64,000 nucleotides of DNA, from assembly GCF_017569925.1 (NCBI RefSeq), contig NZ_CP050854.1, positions 4,898,001-4,962,000 of the forward strand, read 5' to 3'. The stretch is from Brenneria izadpanahii. Its GTDB lineage: Bacteria > Pseudomonadota > Gammaproteobacteria > Enterobacterales > Enterobacteriaceae. The stretch's first letter is position 1, and every line of letters starts with the position of its first letter. A program made the translations under genes and the position numbers. A model generated the notes under the pieces. The model was not told where the DNA came from. It did no database searches and was given only the letters and a program-made list of their open reading frames with translations. Positions 49,482-58,818 of the stretch are shown one piece after another.

Positions 49482-50030
49482 ATGATAGACGTCATCACCC
49501 ATGGGGCTGAGTGGTTCATCGGCCTGTTTCAGAAAGGGGGGGAAGTTTTTGTCGGTATGGTTACCGGCATACTGCCTTTGCTGATAAGCCTGCTCGTTAT
49601 TATGAATGCGCTGATCGTGTTTGTCGGTCAGGAACGGATCGAACGTCTGGCCCAGCGCTGTGCGGGCAACCCGATCTCCCGTTATTTGTTGTTGCCGGTT
49701 ATCGGCACATTCGTCTTTTGCAACCCAATGACGTTAAGCCTGGGCCGCTTTATGCCGGAGAAGTACAAGCCCAGCTACTACGCCGCCGCCTCTTATAGTT
49801 GTCACTCAATGAACGGGCTGTTTCCCCACATCAACCCTGGGGAGCTGTTCGTCTACCTCGGCATCGCCAACGGCCTGACCACGCTCGGCCTGCCGCTGGG
49901 CCCGCTGGCGGTGAGCTACCTGCTGGTCGGTATGGTGAGCAACTTTTTCCGCGGCTGGATCACGGACCTGACCACCACGCTATTTGAACGCAAAATGAGC
50001 ATCCAGCTCGACCGTCAGGTTCAGCTTTAA
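49482..50030 (+). CDS. srlA: Sorbitol PTS EIIC component
   Basis: Membrane channel component for glucitol/sorbitol uptake with phosphorylation. The 182-residue protein has several hydrophobic helices and the family region [21 protein letters not shown]. It forms one unit with SrlE, whose gene follows after 14 bp. Confidence 0.97.
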   Translation: MIDVITHGAEWFIGLFQKGGEVFVGMVTGILPLLISLLVIMNALIVFVGQERIERLAQRCAGNPISRYLLLPVIGTFVFCNPMTLSLGRFMPEKYKPSYYAAASYSCHSMNGLFPHINPGELFVYLGIANGLTTLGLPLGPLAVSYLLVGMVSNFFRGWITDLTTTLFERKMSIQLDRQVQL

Positions 50031-50044
50031 CGGGGAACACCATC

Positions 50045-51055
50045 ATGAATAACGTAATTCGTATCGAAAAAGGCGAAAGCGGCTGGGGCGGCCCGTTGCT
50101 GATTGAAGCCGTGCCGGGTAAAAAAATTGTCTATATCACCGCGGGAACGCGTCCGGCCATCGTCGATCGTCTAAGCGAATTGACCGGCTGGCCGGCCGTT
50201 GACGGCTTTAAAGACGGCGAGCCGCCGGCGGAAGAGATCGGCGTCGCCGTTATCGACTGCGGCGGCACGCTGCGCTGCGGTATTTATCCCAAACGCCGGA
50301 TCCCGACGGTGAATATTCATTCAACCGGCAAATCAGGTCCGCTGGCGCAGTTCATTCTGGAAGACATCTATGTCTCCGGCGTCCGTGAAAAAAACATTCA
50401 ACGGGTGGAAGATTCCTCGGCCGCATCCGCAACATCGTCTTCTCCGACAGAGCAAACAGAGGGCGGTTCGGCCTCCCCAAGTCTTGTCCGGGACTACGAC
50501 GGCAGCAAGAAAATCACCGAACAGAGTGATGGTCTGCTGGCCAAAATCGGTATGGGCATGGGATCGATTGTCGCCGTGTTTTTCCAGGCCGGGCGGGAAA
50601 CCATTGATACCGTACTGAAAACCATCCTGCCGTTCATGGCGTTCGTCTCGGCGCTCATCGGCATCATTATGGCGTCGGGATTAGGCGATGTGATCGCGCA
50701 CAGCCTGACGCCGTTGGCAAACAGCCCGATCGGACTGATCACGCTGGCGCTGATCTGCTCATTCCCCCTGCTCTCCCCATTTCTTGGGCCGGGCGCGGTG
50801 ATCGCGCAGGTTATCGGCGTATTGGTCGGCGTACAGATTGGACAGGGGAATATCCCGCCCGCACTGGCGCTGCCCGCGCTGTTCGCCATCAACGCCCAGG
50901 CTTCCTGCGATTTCATTCCCGTCGGCCTGTCGCTGGCGGAAGCGAAGCAGGACACCGTGCGCGTAGGGGTGCCTTCGGTACTGGTGGGACGCTTTCTTAC
51001 CGGCGCGCCGACCGTACTGCTGGCCTGGGTGGTTTCCGGTTTTATCTACCAATAG
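50045..51055 (+). CDS. srlE: Sorbitol PTS EIIBC component
   Basis: The EIIB domain (about residues 1-120) contains the likely phosphoryl-accepting Cys72 in [11 protein letters not shown] Ser/Thr-rich linker (about 122-145) leads to the membrane EIIC2 part with conserved [19 protein letters not shown]. At 336 residues it is slightly longer than E. coli SrlE (319), mostly through the linker. Confidence 0.96.
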   Translation: MNNVIRIEKGESGWGGPLLIEAVPGKKIVYITAGTRPAIVDRLSELTGWPAVDGFKDGEPPAEEIGVAVIDCGGTLRCGIYPKRRIPTVNIHSTGKSGPLAQFILEDIYVSGVREKNIQRVEDSSAASATSSSPTEQTEGGSASPSLVRDYDGSKKITEQSDGLLAKIGMGMGSIVAVFFQAGRETIDTVLKTILPFMAFVSALIGIIMASGLGDVIAHSLTPLANSPIGLITLALICSFPLLSPFLGPGAVIAQVIGVLVGVQIGQGNIPPALALPALFAINAQASCDFIPVGLSLAEAKQDTVRVGVPSVLVGRFLTGAPTVLLAWVVSGFIYQ

Positions 51056-51076
51056 TTTTTCGCACTGGGAGTCGGT

Positions 51077-51439
51077 ATGAACACGGTTTTTCAAACGGTA
51101 TTTACCCGTATTGGCGACAACGCGCCGGAGTCTCTGGTCGAGGACATGATGATCACTTTTCGCGAGGGAGCGCCGGAAGACATCGAGTCATTCTGCTTTA
51201 TCCACCGGCACGGCGATCTGCAAGGCGAACTGCGCGCAGGCGGCACGCTGATGCTATCGGACGCGCGCTACCCGATTACGGCGGTAGGCTCGGTGGCAAC
51301 GCAAAATCTACGTGAGCTGGGCCATATCACCATCCGGTTTGATGGTGCGACAGAAGCGGAGTTTCCCGGCTCATTGCACGTTGCAGGCAAGACGCCGACG
51401 GATATCAAGGTCGGCAGTAAATTAACGATTGTTTCTTAA
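51077..51439 (+). CDS. srlB: Sorbitol PTS EIIA component
   Basis: Cytoplasmic EIIA that takes phosphate from HPr and hands it to SrlE. The 120-residue protein has the active-site His43 in FIHRHGDL. The gene is 21 bp after srlE and 21 bp before srlD. Confidence 0.97.
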   Translation: MNTVFQTVFTRIGDNAPESLVEDMMITFREGAPEDIESFCFIHRHGDLQGELRAGGTLMLSDARYPITAVGSVATQNLRELGHITIRFDGATEAEFPGSLHVAGKTPTDIKVGSKLTIVS

Positions 51440-51460
51440 ATATCAGGTGGGGAGATGCAT

Positions 51461-52240
51461 ATGAAACAGGTTGCGGTAGTCATCGGCGGAGGACAAACCC
51501 TCGGTGCGTTCCTGTGTGAAGGGCTGGCCGACGCAGGTTATCAGGTCGCGGTGGTTGATTTAAACGCTCAACACGCCATGCAGGTAGCGGAAAAGATTAA
51601 CGCGCAATACGGCGCCGGATGCGCCTGCGGCTTTGGCGCCGACGCCACGAATGAAAAGCAGGTTGAGCAGTTGGCGCAGGCGGTCGATGCCCAATTCGGT
51701 CAGGTCAATCTTTTGGTCTATAGCGCGGGGATAGCGAAAGCGGCCCCCATTACACAGTTCCAGCTTAACGACTTTGATTTGTCTTTGCAGGTTAATCTGG
51801 TGGGGTATTTCCTGTGCGCCCGCGAGTTTGCCAAGCTGATGATCCGCGACGGCATCGCCGGGCGCATTATCCAAATCAACTCGAAATCGGGGAAAGTGGG
51901 CAGCAAGCACAATTCCGGTTATAGCGCGGCCAAGTTCGGCGGCGTTGGGCTGACCCAGTCGCTGGCGCTGGATCTGGCGGAGTTCGGCATTACCGTCCAT
52001 TCGCTGATGCTGGGCAACCTGCTGAAATCGCCGATGTTCCAGTCATTATTGCCGCAGTATGCCAAGAAGCTGGGCATCCGGCCGGAGGAAGTGGAGCAGT
52101 ACTACATTGATAAAGTGCCGTTAAAACGCGGCTGCGACTATCAGGATGTCCTGAATACATTGCTCTACTACGCCAGCGACAAGGCATCTTACTGCACCGG
52201 CCAGTCGATCAACATTACCGGCGGGCAGGTCATGTTTTGA
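51461..52240 (+). CDS. srlD: Sorbitol-6-phosphate 2-dehydrogenase
   Basis: Oxidises sorbitol 6-phosphate to fructose 6-phosphate with NAD. It is a short-chain dehydrogenase: VVIGGGQTLGAFL nucleotide loop, catalytic Ser in INSKSGKVGS and the YSAAK motif. The start at 51461 has GGGGAG 6 nt upstream and gives 259 residues, equal to E. coli. Confidence 0.97.
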   Translation: MKQVAVVIGGGQTLGAFLCEGLADAGYQVAVVDLNAQHAMQVAEKINAQYGAGCACGFGADATNEKQVEQLAQAVDAQFGQVNLLVYSAGIAKAAPITQFQLNDFDLSLQVNLVGYFLCAREFAKLMIRDGIAGRIIQINSKSGKVGSKHNSGYSAAKFGGVGLTQSLALDLAEFGITVHSLMLGNLLKSPMFQSLLPQYAKKLGIRPEEVEQYYIDKVPLKRGCDYQDVLNTLLYYASDKASYCTGQSINITGGQVMF

Positions 52241-52289
52241 TAAGCACAACGCCTCCGGCGCCATGCCGGAGGAATCACTAAGGAGGCGG

Positions 52290-52658
52290 ATGATGACGCC
52301 AGCATCACTACTAATCACCTTTGCGGTAAGCGCGTGGCTGTTACAAATCGCTCTCGGCTGGTGGCAGTTGCGTCGTTTCAATCAGGCGTTTGACGATCTG
52401 TATCAACGAGGCCGCAAAGTCGGCGTTGGCCGCTCGGCCGGAAGATTTAAAGCCAGGGTGATTATCGCGCTGGCGTTTGATGAGCAGGACCGGGTGTGTG
52501 ACGGCTTTATTATGCGCGGGCTTACGGTGTTTGCCCGTCCACGCCAGGTAAAAACATTAATCGGATTGAAAAGAGAACAGCTGGTGCCAAGTGTGATCTT
52601 TCCCATAGAACCAACCTGTCAGACCGCGCTTTCATTGGCGATTGAAGCGAAATCATGA
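52290..52658 (+). CDS. gutM: Sorbitol operon activator GutM
   Basis: GutM promotes srl expression in E. coli. One membrane helix (about residues 5-25) precedes a small domain with VGVGRSAGRFKARV, the family core. AGGAGG lies 3 nt before ATG 52290 and 6 nt before ATG 52293; the second has the better spacing. The product is 121 or 122 residues, versus 119 in E. coli. Confidence 0.92.
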   Translation: MMTPASLLITFAVSAWLLQIALGWWQLRRFNQAFDDLYQRGRKVGVGRSAGRFKARVIIALAFDEQDRVCDGFIMRGLTVFARPRQVKTLIGLKREQLVPSVIFPIEPTCQTALSLAIEAKS

Positions 52659-52728
52659 TATTTTCATTTTAAAAGGTATTTCCTTTCATTTGGTAGTATT
52701 TCATCCGCCAAATCACGTGAGGGAATAA

Positions 52729-53529
52729 ATGAACATATCGGATGGAAATCGCATAATGAAACCGAAACAGCGTCAGGCGGCAATTCTGGAATATCTGCGG
52801 ACCTACGGCAAAACGTCGGTGGAAACGCTCGTCAGCCGCTTTAATACGACGGGAACGACGATTCGTAAAGATTTAACCGCGCTGGAAGAGGAAGGCGCAG
52901 TTATCCGCACCTATGGCGGCGTGGTGCCGAGCCGTGAAGAGGGCGATCAGCCCATCGACCGCAAAACGCACATCAATACCGCCAAGAAAAAGCAGATTGC
53001 CCAAGCGGCCGCCACGCTGATTAATGACGGCGACTCGTTGATTTTTGATGCCGGCAGCACCGTGTTGCAGATGGTGCCGTGGCTCACGCAGTTCAACAAC
53101 ATTACCGTCATGACCAACAGCCTGAGCATCGTCAATGAACTGGTGGAGTTGGACAACGATCAAACCATTCTGATGCCGGGCGGAACCTACCGTAAAACCT
53201 CGGCCTCGTTTCACGGCAGCCTGGCGGAAGCCGCGTTTTCCCATTTCAGTTTCGATAAGCTGTTTATCGGCGCCGACGGCGTGGATCTGACTGCCGGCGT
53301 CACCACCTATAATGAACTGCACGCCGTCAGCCAGGCCATGTGCCGCGCCGCGCAACAGCTCATCCTGCTGGTGGATTCATCCAAATTCGGACGCAAAAGC
53401 CCGAATGTGGTGTGCGAACTCAGCGCCGTCGATATCCTGATTACCGATAGCGATATCAACCCCGATTATCTCTCCGCTCTCCGAGATAAAAACATTAACG
53501 TAATCGTGGTGGGAAATAACGATGAATGA
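52729..53529 (+). CDS. srlR: Sorbitol operon repressor SrlR (GutR)
   Basis: A DeoR-family repressor with an N-terminal winged helix ([20 protein letters not shown]) and a sugar-phosphate sensor domain ([12 protein letters not shown]). An ATG at 52729 has a good GAGGG ribosome site 6 nt upstream and gives 266 residues; an internal start at 52756 (MKPKQRQA) matches the E. coli N-terminus and gives 257. The expected ligand is a sorbitol-derived phosphate. It probably binds the 21-bp-spaced repeats before srlA. The 3' end overlaps gutQ by 8 bp. Confidence 0.95.
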   Translation: MNISDGNRIMKPKQRQAAILEYLRTYGKTSVETLVSRFNTTGTTIRKDLTALEEEGAVIRTYGGVVPSREEGDQPIDRKTHINTAKKKQIAQAAATLINDGDSLIFDAGSTVLQMVPWLTQFNNITVMTNSLSIVNELVELDNDQTILMPGGTYRKTSASFHGSLAEAAFSHFSFDKLFIGADGVDLTAGVTTYNELHAVSQAMCRAAQQLILLVDSSKFGRKSPNVVCELSAVDILITDSDINPDYLSALRDKNINVIVVGNNDE

Positions 53530-54487
53530 GCGTTTATTAACTTTTGCCCGCGAAACGCTGGAAATAGAAATCACCGAGGCGCAGCGTATGCTGGCCCGGC
53601 TGGATTCGCGTTTTGTCGATGCCTGTAAGCTGCTGCTGGCATGCTCAGGAAAAGTCGTGGTATCGGGCATGGGGAAATCAGGGCATATCGGCAAGAAGAT
53701 CGCCGCCTCGTTGGCCAGCACCGGCACGCCGGCGTTTTTCGTTCACCCGGCGGAAGCGCTGCATGGCGATCTGGGCATGATTGGGCCGCAGGATGTGGTG
53801 ATATTTATCTCTTACTCCGGCCGGGCGCAGGAGCTCAATGTACTGTTGCCGTTGCTGGCCGAAAGCCATATCCCGGTTATCGCGCTGACCGGCAGCGCGG
53901 AGTCGCCCCTCGGTCTGGCCGCCGACTGCGTGCTGGACGTCAGTGTAACGCGCGAAGCCTGCCCGATGGGGCTGGCACCCACCTCCAGCGCGGTGAATAC
54001 GCTGATGATGGGCGACGCGCTGGCGATGGCGCTGATGCGTCATCGCGGGTTCAGCGCCGAGCAGTTCGCCCGCTCGCATCCCGGCGGCAGTCTGGGCGCC
54101 AGATTGCTCAACCGCGTCCACCATATTATGCGCAGCGGCGATCAACTGCCCCGCGTCGGGCAAACGGCAAGCGTCATGGACGCCATGCTGGAGCTGAGCC
54201 GCACCGGGCTGGGTTTGATTGTGGTTTGCGATGATGAAAACCGGGTGGCCGGCGTATTTACCGACGGCGACCTGCGCCGCTGGCTGGTCAAGGGCAACTC
54301 GCTGGATACCGCGATTATCCAGGCGATGACCAGCCCCGGTTACCAGTTACCCGCAGACTGGCGGGCCGTCGCCGCGCTGGAAGCGCTGCATGAACAGCAT
54401 ATTACCGCCGCCCCGGTGGTCGACAGCGAAGGCCGGCTGGTCGGCGCGATCAATCTGCACGATCTGCACGCGGCAGGCGTCGCCTAG
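53522..54487 (+). CDS. gutQ: Arabinose 5-phosphate isomerase GutQ
   Basis: A SIS-CBS-CBS enzyme of 321 residues, a paralogue of KdsD encoded at 5596-6582. The shared motif is [20 protein letters not shown]. It converts ribulose 5-phosphate and arabinose 5-phosphate and is thought to signal within the gut operon; it can supply KDO precursor if kdsD is lost in E. coli. Two CBS domains follow at about 205-321. The srlR stop lies inside its start region, implying coupling. Confidence 0.95.
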   Translation: MNERLLTFARETLEIEITEAQRMLARLDSRFVDACKLLLACSGKVVVSGMGKSGHIGKKIAASLASTGTPAFFVHPAEALHGDLGMIGPQDVVIFISYSGRAQELNVLLPLLAESHIPVIALTGSAESPLGLAADCVLDVSVTREACPMGLAPTSSAVNTLMMGDALAMALMRHRGFSAEQFARSHPGGSLGARLLNRVHHIMRSGDQLPRVGQTASVMDAMLELSRTGLGLIVVCDDENRVAGVFTDGDLRRWLVKGNSLDTAIIQAMTSPGYQLPADWRAVAALEALHEQHITAAPVVDSEGRLVGAINLHDLHAAGVA

Positions 54488-54517
54488 GCGGCGGTTAACG
54501 CGGGACGGAGCATCGCC

Positions 54518-54534
54518 GGCGCCTTTTCGGCGCC
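54518..54534. terminator. Palindromic hairpin between gutQ and the LacI gene
   Basis: GGCGCC TTTTC GGCGCC, a 6-bp stem in the 60-bp gap between two convergent genes. Candidate bidirectional terminator without a U-tract. Confidence 0.4.
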
Positions 54535-54547
54535 CAAACGCGCCGCT

Positions 54548-55570
54548 TTACTCTCCCGGCGTTTTCCCGCCGAGCGTCGCCCCGTCGATAAAGCGCACGC
54601 CGCACTGAATCTGTAGCGGTATGGCGTGATGGTCGGACATTCGGCGCTTCAGCAAGCGGATGCTTTCACGCCCTATCGTATAGCGGTCGACATGCACCGT
54701 TGTCAGGCGGGGCGTCGTCATTTCCGCGAAGGTCATATCCTCATAGCCCACCACCGACAGATCGCCGGGAACGGAAAGCCCTTCTTCGCTGGCGGCCTGC
54801 ATCACCCCGACGGCGGTCAGATCGTTGACGCAGAATACCGCGCTATAGGGAAACGCCTCTTTTTGCGCAAACACATTGCCGAAATAGGCCAGCGCCGTTT
54901 CGAAACGATCGTAGCCGATTTCCAGCACATCGCCGGTAACGCCCTCCGCCTCTGCCACCGCGTCCATAAAGCCGCGCATTCTTTCGCGCCAGGGGAAACG
55001 CAAATCCCCGGTAACGAAAAGCAGCCGGCGGTGGCCGTTGGCGATAATCCGCTGAGTAGCCAAACGCGCGCCCGCGTAGTTATTGGCGATGACGCTATCG
55101 AACCGCATCGTCATATCCACCGTGTTCACCAGCACCAGCGAACCCTGAGCGGTGAAATGCTCAACCACCGCCGGCTCAGGCGAGGTATAGAACATGATGG
55201 CCGCGTCGGTATCGTGCGCCTGAGCGTTACGTTCAATACACGCCAGATCAACCGCGCCTTCAGGCATCAGCTTTGGAAACAGCACATAGCCTTCCTGCTC
55301 GGCCTCCAGTTTCGCGCCTTCCAGCACCTGCTGAAAAACCTCATGCAACCCGCCGGTTACCGGGTGCATCGGCAGATAAACGACCACATTGGCCGCGGCC
55401 CCCGCACGCTGGTTTTCTATATATCCCAAATCATCGGCAATCCGGCGGATCCGTTCGCGCAACTCCGCCGACATGCCGACTTGCCCGGAAAGCGCCCGGG
55501 AAACCGTACTGACGGACACATCGGCCAACCGGGCAATATCCGCCTGATTAATCCGTTTTGAGGGCTCCAT
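54548..55570 (-). CDS. LacI-family transcriptional regulator
   Basis: An N-terminal helix-turn-helix (INQADIARLADVSVSTVSRALSG, about residues 6-28) precedes a hinge and a periplasmic-binding-protein-like ligand domain. The start at 55570 (MEPSKRINQAD) with AGGAG upstream gives 340 residues. It is divergent from the amidohydrolase operon and separated by 449 bp containing two palindromes, so local repression of the operon and itself is the natural reading. The inducer is unknown; a D-amino acid derivative or its breakdown product is a guess. Confidence 0.9.
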   Translation of the reverse strand: MEPSKRINQADIARLADVSVSTVSRALSGQVGMSAELRERIRRIADDLGYIENQRAGAAANVVVYLPMHPVTGGLHEVFQQVLEGAKLEAEQEGYVLFPKLMPEGAVDLACIERNAQAHDTDAAIMFYTSPEPAVVEHFTAQGSLVLVNTVDMTMRFDSVIANNYAGARLATQRIIANGHRRLLFVTGDLRFPWRERMRGFMDAVAEAEGVTGDVLEIGYDRFETALAYFGNVFAQKEAFPYSAVFCVNDLTAVGVMQAASEEGLSVPGDLSVVGYEDMTFAEMTTPRLTTVHVDRYTIGRESIRLLKRRMSDHHAIPLQIQCGVRFIDGATLGGKTPGE

Positions 55571-55599
55571 GACTTCTCCTGCATAGCCGAAACAGCGGC

Positions 55600-55631
55600 A
55601 ACGCAATTTTCGTATTTGCGCAAATTGCGTT
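55600..55631. promoter_or_regulatory. Operator 1 of the LacI-type regulator (candidate)
   Basis: AACGCAATTT (55600-55609) and AAATTGCGTT (55622-55631) are perfect inverted copies. The inner part contains ATTTGCGCAAAT (55614-55625), itself a perfect 12-bp palindrome with a central GCGC typical of LacI-family sites. It is 30-61 bp upstream of the regulator start. Confidence 0.65.
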
Positions 55632-55726
55632 GCCGAATAAGGTTCACACTCTCGAAAGTGCGGGAAACGACGGTTGATGAAAAGACATTCATCCTACTGA
55701 CAATATTCAAGATCAAGGGCAAGCAT

Positions 55727-55755
55727 GGGTAAGGCCAACGCTTACGCGGCCTTGC
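55727..55755. repeat. REP-like hairpin with AACGCTTACG loop
   Basis: GGTAAGGCC (55727-55735) pairs with GGCCTTGCC (55747-55755), all nine positions with one wobble. The loop AACGCTTACGC is nearly the same as in the hairpin at 37218-37270, which suggests a dispersed element. Confidence 0.55.
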
Positions 55756-55889
55756 CTGAGTGAATCCCGTCGCTCTGGCGTTGGCGGCGGTCATTGTCAT
55801 CAACCGTCAAGTTTATCTCAATTTCGTTGCATTGATAGCGGAGGAATTTACAGAAATTCCCGCCGGATGTCATAAAAAAATGCTATACG

Positions 55890-55905
55890 CAAATTGCGCA
55901 ATTTG
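55890..55905. promoter_or_regulatory. Operator 2 of the LacI-type regulator (candidate)
   Basis: CAAATTGCGCAATTTG is a perfect 16-bp palindrome. It shares the GCAAATTGCG core with operator 1, about 280 bp away, a distance that would permit looping between two bound dimers. Confidence 0.7.
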
Positions 55906-56019
55906 TGTTGACCAGGAAAATTATCAAGAATAGTCTCCAGATAGTGGAGGCGAACCGACGATGCCGTTAAGGCTAAACCGCCCCACCAGACAAAATTGGA
56001 ATAACATAGGACGAGACTC

Positions 56020-57231
56020 ATGCAACCTCTTCCATCTGATACAGCCTACGATCTGGTGCTCAAGGGCGGACGGCTGATCGATGAACGCAACGGTATTGAC
56101 GCCGTACGCGATATTGCCATCAAGTCCGGCCGGATTGCCGCCATCGGACCGGATCTGGCGCCAGACGCCCGCTACGTGCGGGATGTTTCCGGTTGCATCG
56201 TATCGCCGGGACTGATTGACTTTCACACCCATGTCTACCACAAGGCGACATCGCTGGGCGTCGATCCCGATATGCTGGCGCGGCGCTCCGCCGTCACCAC
56301 GCTGGTCGATGCCGGCAGCGCCGGCGCCGGGAATTTCGACGGATTGCGCGATTATGTCATGCGTCATTCGCCCTATCGTATCCTGGCCTTCCTCAACGTC
56401 TCCTTTCCAGGCATTTTCGGCTTTGATAAAGGTCTTTTTATCGGTGAGGCCACGCTGGCCGAGATGCTGCCGGTCGATAGATGCATCGCCAAAATAGAAG
56501 AAAACCGGGACAGCATTGTCGGCGTAAAGGTTCGCATCGGCGGCCCGGCCACGGGAGAGCTGGGACTGGGCGCGCTCGATCTTGCGCTGGAAGCGGCGAA
56601 CGCGGTCAATCTGCCGTTAATGGCGCATATCGGCGGGCCGCCGCCCAGCTATGCCGATGTGGTCGCCCGCTTAAGACCCGGCGATATCCTGACCCATTGC
56701 TACCGTCCCGATCCTAATTCCGCCATCGGCGCAGACGGCCGCATTCTGCCGGAAATCATTGCGGCGCGTCAGCGCGGCGTGCTATTCGATATCGGCCACG
56801 GCATGGGCGCGCTTTCGTTCAAAAGCACGGAAGCCGCGCTGGAAAATGGTTTTATGCCGGACATTATCTCCTCCGACGTGCATGTCGCATCGGTAGAAGG
56901 ACCGGCGTTCGATCTGCTGCATACCATGAGCAAACTGCTCAATTGCGGCATACCGCTTGCTTCTATTATCGCCATGGCGACCAACCGGCCAGCGCTGGCG
57001 ATGCGGAGATCCGATCTTGGACACCTGGGCATCGGCGCCATTGCGGATATCACCATATTGGAAGAAGTTGAAAAACCGTTCAGTTTTGTCGATGTCGGCG
57101 GCGACATTCGTCAAGGCGACCGCCTGCTTCATCCGGCGGCGGTCTACCTGGGCGGCAAAGATATGGAAATCTCGCGCAGACCTTTCGAGGAGCTGCGTCA
57201 TTACTCCTGTAGTTGTTGTCATCAACATTAG
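56020..57231 (+). CDS. Amidohydrolase/deacetylase-family metallohydrolase
   Basis: A 403-residue TIM-barrel amidohydrolase. Metal ligand candidates: His69 and His71 (DFHTH), bridging Lys170 (GVKVRI), His203 (MAHIGG), His226 (LTHCYRP) and Asp286 (SSDVH). This is the dihydroorotase-like class, some members of which hydrolyse N-acetyl-D-amino acids or acetylated hydroxy acids. Context (D-amino acid type PLP enzyme, RidA-like protein, peptide transporter) favours an N-acyl-D-amino acid substrate. The final seven residues CSCCHQH are unusually Cys/His-rich and may bind metal. The gene is the first of the operon and has AGGA 8 nt upstream. Confidence 0.8.
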   Translation: MQPLPSDTAYDLVLKGGRLIDERNGIDAVRDIAIKSGRIAAIGPDLAPDARYVRDVSGCIVSPGLIDFHTHVYHKATSLGVDPDMLARRSAVTTLVDAGSAGAGNFDGLRDYVMRHSPYRILAFLNVSFPGIFGFDKGLFIGEATLAEMLPVDRCIAKIEENRDSIVGVKVRIGGPATGELGLGALDLALEAANAVNLPLMAHIGGPPPSYADVVARLRPGDILTHCYRPDPNSAIGADGRILPEIIAARQRGVLFDIGHGMGALSFKSTEAALENGFMPDIISSDVHVASVEGPAFDLLHTMSKLLNCGIPLASIIAMATNRPALAMRRSDLGHLGIGAIADITILEEVEKPFSFVDVGGDIRQGDRLLHPAAVYLGGKDMEISRRPFEELRHYSCSCCHQH

Positions 57232-57282
57232 CATCAGGACGGTCCGGACAGCACCGGGCCGACACGCAAAATGGGGGCGAAA

Positions 57283-58806
57283 ATGAAACTGAAATCACTC
57301 TTTGCTATCGCGGCGACTCTCTTGCTCTTCGGAGTCGGCGCGCCAGCCATGTCACAGGATAAGCAGGGCGGAATACTGACCATCGCCACGGTGGGCGAAC
57401 CGCCAACGCTGGACCAGATGCAGACGCCGACCGATCTGGTCGGCATGATCAGCCAACATATCTACGAAACGCTCTACACATTCGATGACAAATGGCAGCC
57501 GAAACCGCTGTTGGCCGCCGATATGCCGATGCTGTCGGAAGATGGCCTGACTTATACGATCCCGCTACGCAAAGGGGTTACGTTTCATGACGGTAGCGCC
57601 ATGACCTCGGCGGATGTGGTGGCGTCGTTACAGCGCTGGGAAAAAATCAACTCCAAAGGGAAACAGGTTGCCGATTACATCGATAGCGTGAGCGCCAACG
57701 GCGGCGATACGGTAATCGTCAAGCTGAAATCCCGTTATTCCCCGCTGCTGGCGACGCTGTCGCAGGCCGCCATCATCATGCCGGCGGCAAAAATCCAGGA
57801 TACGCTGACCGAGTTCGTGGGAACCGGCCCCTATATGCTGAAGGAACGTAAACCAGACCAGTACATCCAGCTCGTTCGCTTCCCGGCTTATCAGTCCCCT
57901 GAAGGCGCGCCCAGCAACTACGCCGGCGAACGTCAGGCATTGGCCGATGAACTCCGTTTCGTACCGGTTCCCGATGCCAATACCCGCGTGGAAGGTCTGC
58001 TGGCCGGCCAGTATGACTATGCCGACTCTCTGCCGTTCAGCGCCTATGCGCGGGTCGCCGCCAGCGACAAAGCGCAACCGGTGGTATTGCAATCGGGCGG
58101 TTGGGCTTCTTTCAACATGAACATGAAAGAAGGGCTGTTCACCAATAAAGACCTGCGCAATGCGGTACAGGCCGCGCTTAATCCCAGCGATATGATGATG
58201 GCCGCATTCTCGGATGCGAAGTTCTACCATGTCGACGGCGCCTATTTCCCGCAAGGCTATTTCTGGCACACCGAAGCCGGCGTCGCCCGCTACGGCGAAG
58301 GCGATCCCGCGGCGGCCGGCGCGCTGCTGAAAAAGGCCGGCTATAAAGGAACGCCCATCCGGCTGCTGACGTCGCGCCAGTATGAATTCCATTACAAGAT
58401 GGCGGAAGTGGCCAAAGCCTATCTTGAAGCCGCCGGTTTCAAGGTCGATTTACAGGTGACCGACTGGGCGACGCTGACCACGCGCCGCGCCGATCCGTCG
58501 CAATGGGATATTTTCATCACCCATTCCAATTTCCCCGGCGATCCGACCATGATGAACACCATTTCGGATACCTATCCCGGCTGGTATGTCTCTGCGGCCA
58601 AAACTAAGGCGGTGGATACCTATCTACAGGCCGTCACGCCGGAAGAAAAATTTGCGGCATGGGAAAAGCTGCAGGCCACGCTGTATGACGACGCGCCGCT
58701 TTTCAAAGTCGGCAATTTCAATGTGCTTTCCGGACTGGCTAAAGGCATTCAGGGGTACGAACCGCACTATTGGCCAACATTCTGGAACGTTCCAGCCAGA
58801 TCGTAA
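57283..58806 (+). CDS. Oligopeptide-type ABC transporter substrate-binding protein
   Basis: A periplasmic binding protein of the DppA/OppA class (SBP family 5), 507 residues. A Sec signal peptide (MKLKSLFAIAATLLLFGVGAPAMS) is present. The mature part has the family sequence PKPLLAADMPMLSEDGLTYTIPLRKGVTFHDGS. GGGGG upstream supports the start at 57283 over one 12 bp earlier. Ligand specificity cannot be read from the sequence; peptides or acylated amino acids fit the neighbouring enzymes. The permease and ATPase genes follow. Confidence 0.9.
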   Translation: MKLKSLFAIAATLLLFGVGAPAMSQDKQGGILTIATVGEPPTLDQMQTPTDLVGMISQHIYETLYTFDDKWQPKPLLAADMPMLSEDGLTYTIPLRKGVTFHDGSAMTSADVVASLQRWEKINSKGKQVADYIDSVSANGGDTVIVKLKSRYSPLLATLSQAAIIMPAAKIQDTLTEFVGTGPYMLKERKPDQYIQLVRFPAYQSPEGAPSNYAGERQALADELRFVPVPDANTRVEGLLAGQYDYADSLPFSAYARVAASDKAQPVVLQSGGWASFNMNMKEGLFTNKDLRNAVQAALNPSDMMMAAFSDAKFYHVDGAYFPQGYFWHTEAGVARYGEGDPAAAGALLKKAGYKGTPIRLLTSRQYEFHYKMAEVAKAYLEAAGFKVDLQVTDWATLTTRRADPSQWDIFITHSNFPGDPTMMNTISDTYPGWYVSAAKTKAVDTYLQAVTPEEKFAAWEKLQATLYDDAPLFKVGNFNVLSGLAKGIQGYEPHYWPTFWNVPARS

Positions 58807-58818
58807 GGAAGGGTTGCC

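Larger units (their letters stand above)
55571..56019. promoter_or_regulatory. Divergent regulator / D-amino acid operon control region
   Basis: A 449-bp gap. It holds two LacI-type palindromes (55600-55631 and 55890-55905, listed separately) and a hairpin at 55727-55755. The second operator lies 115-130 bp upstream of the amidohydrolase start. Promoter boxes are not clear. No gene is supported. Confidence 0.6.
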
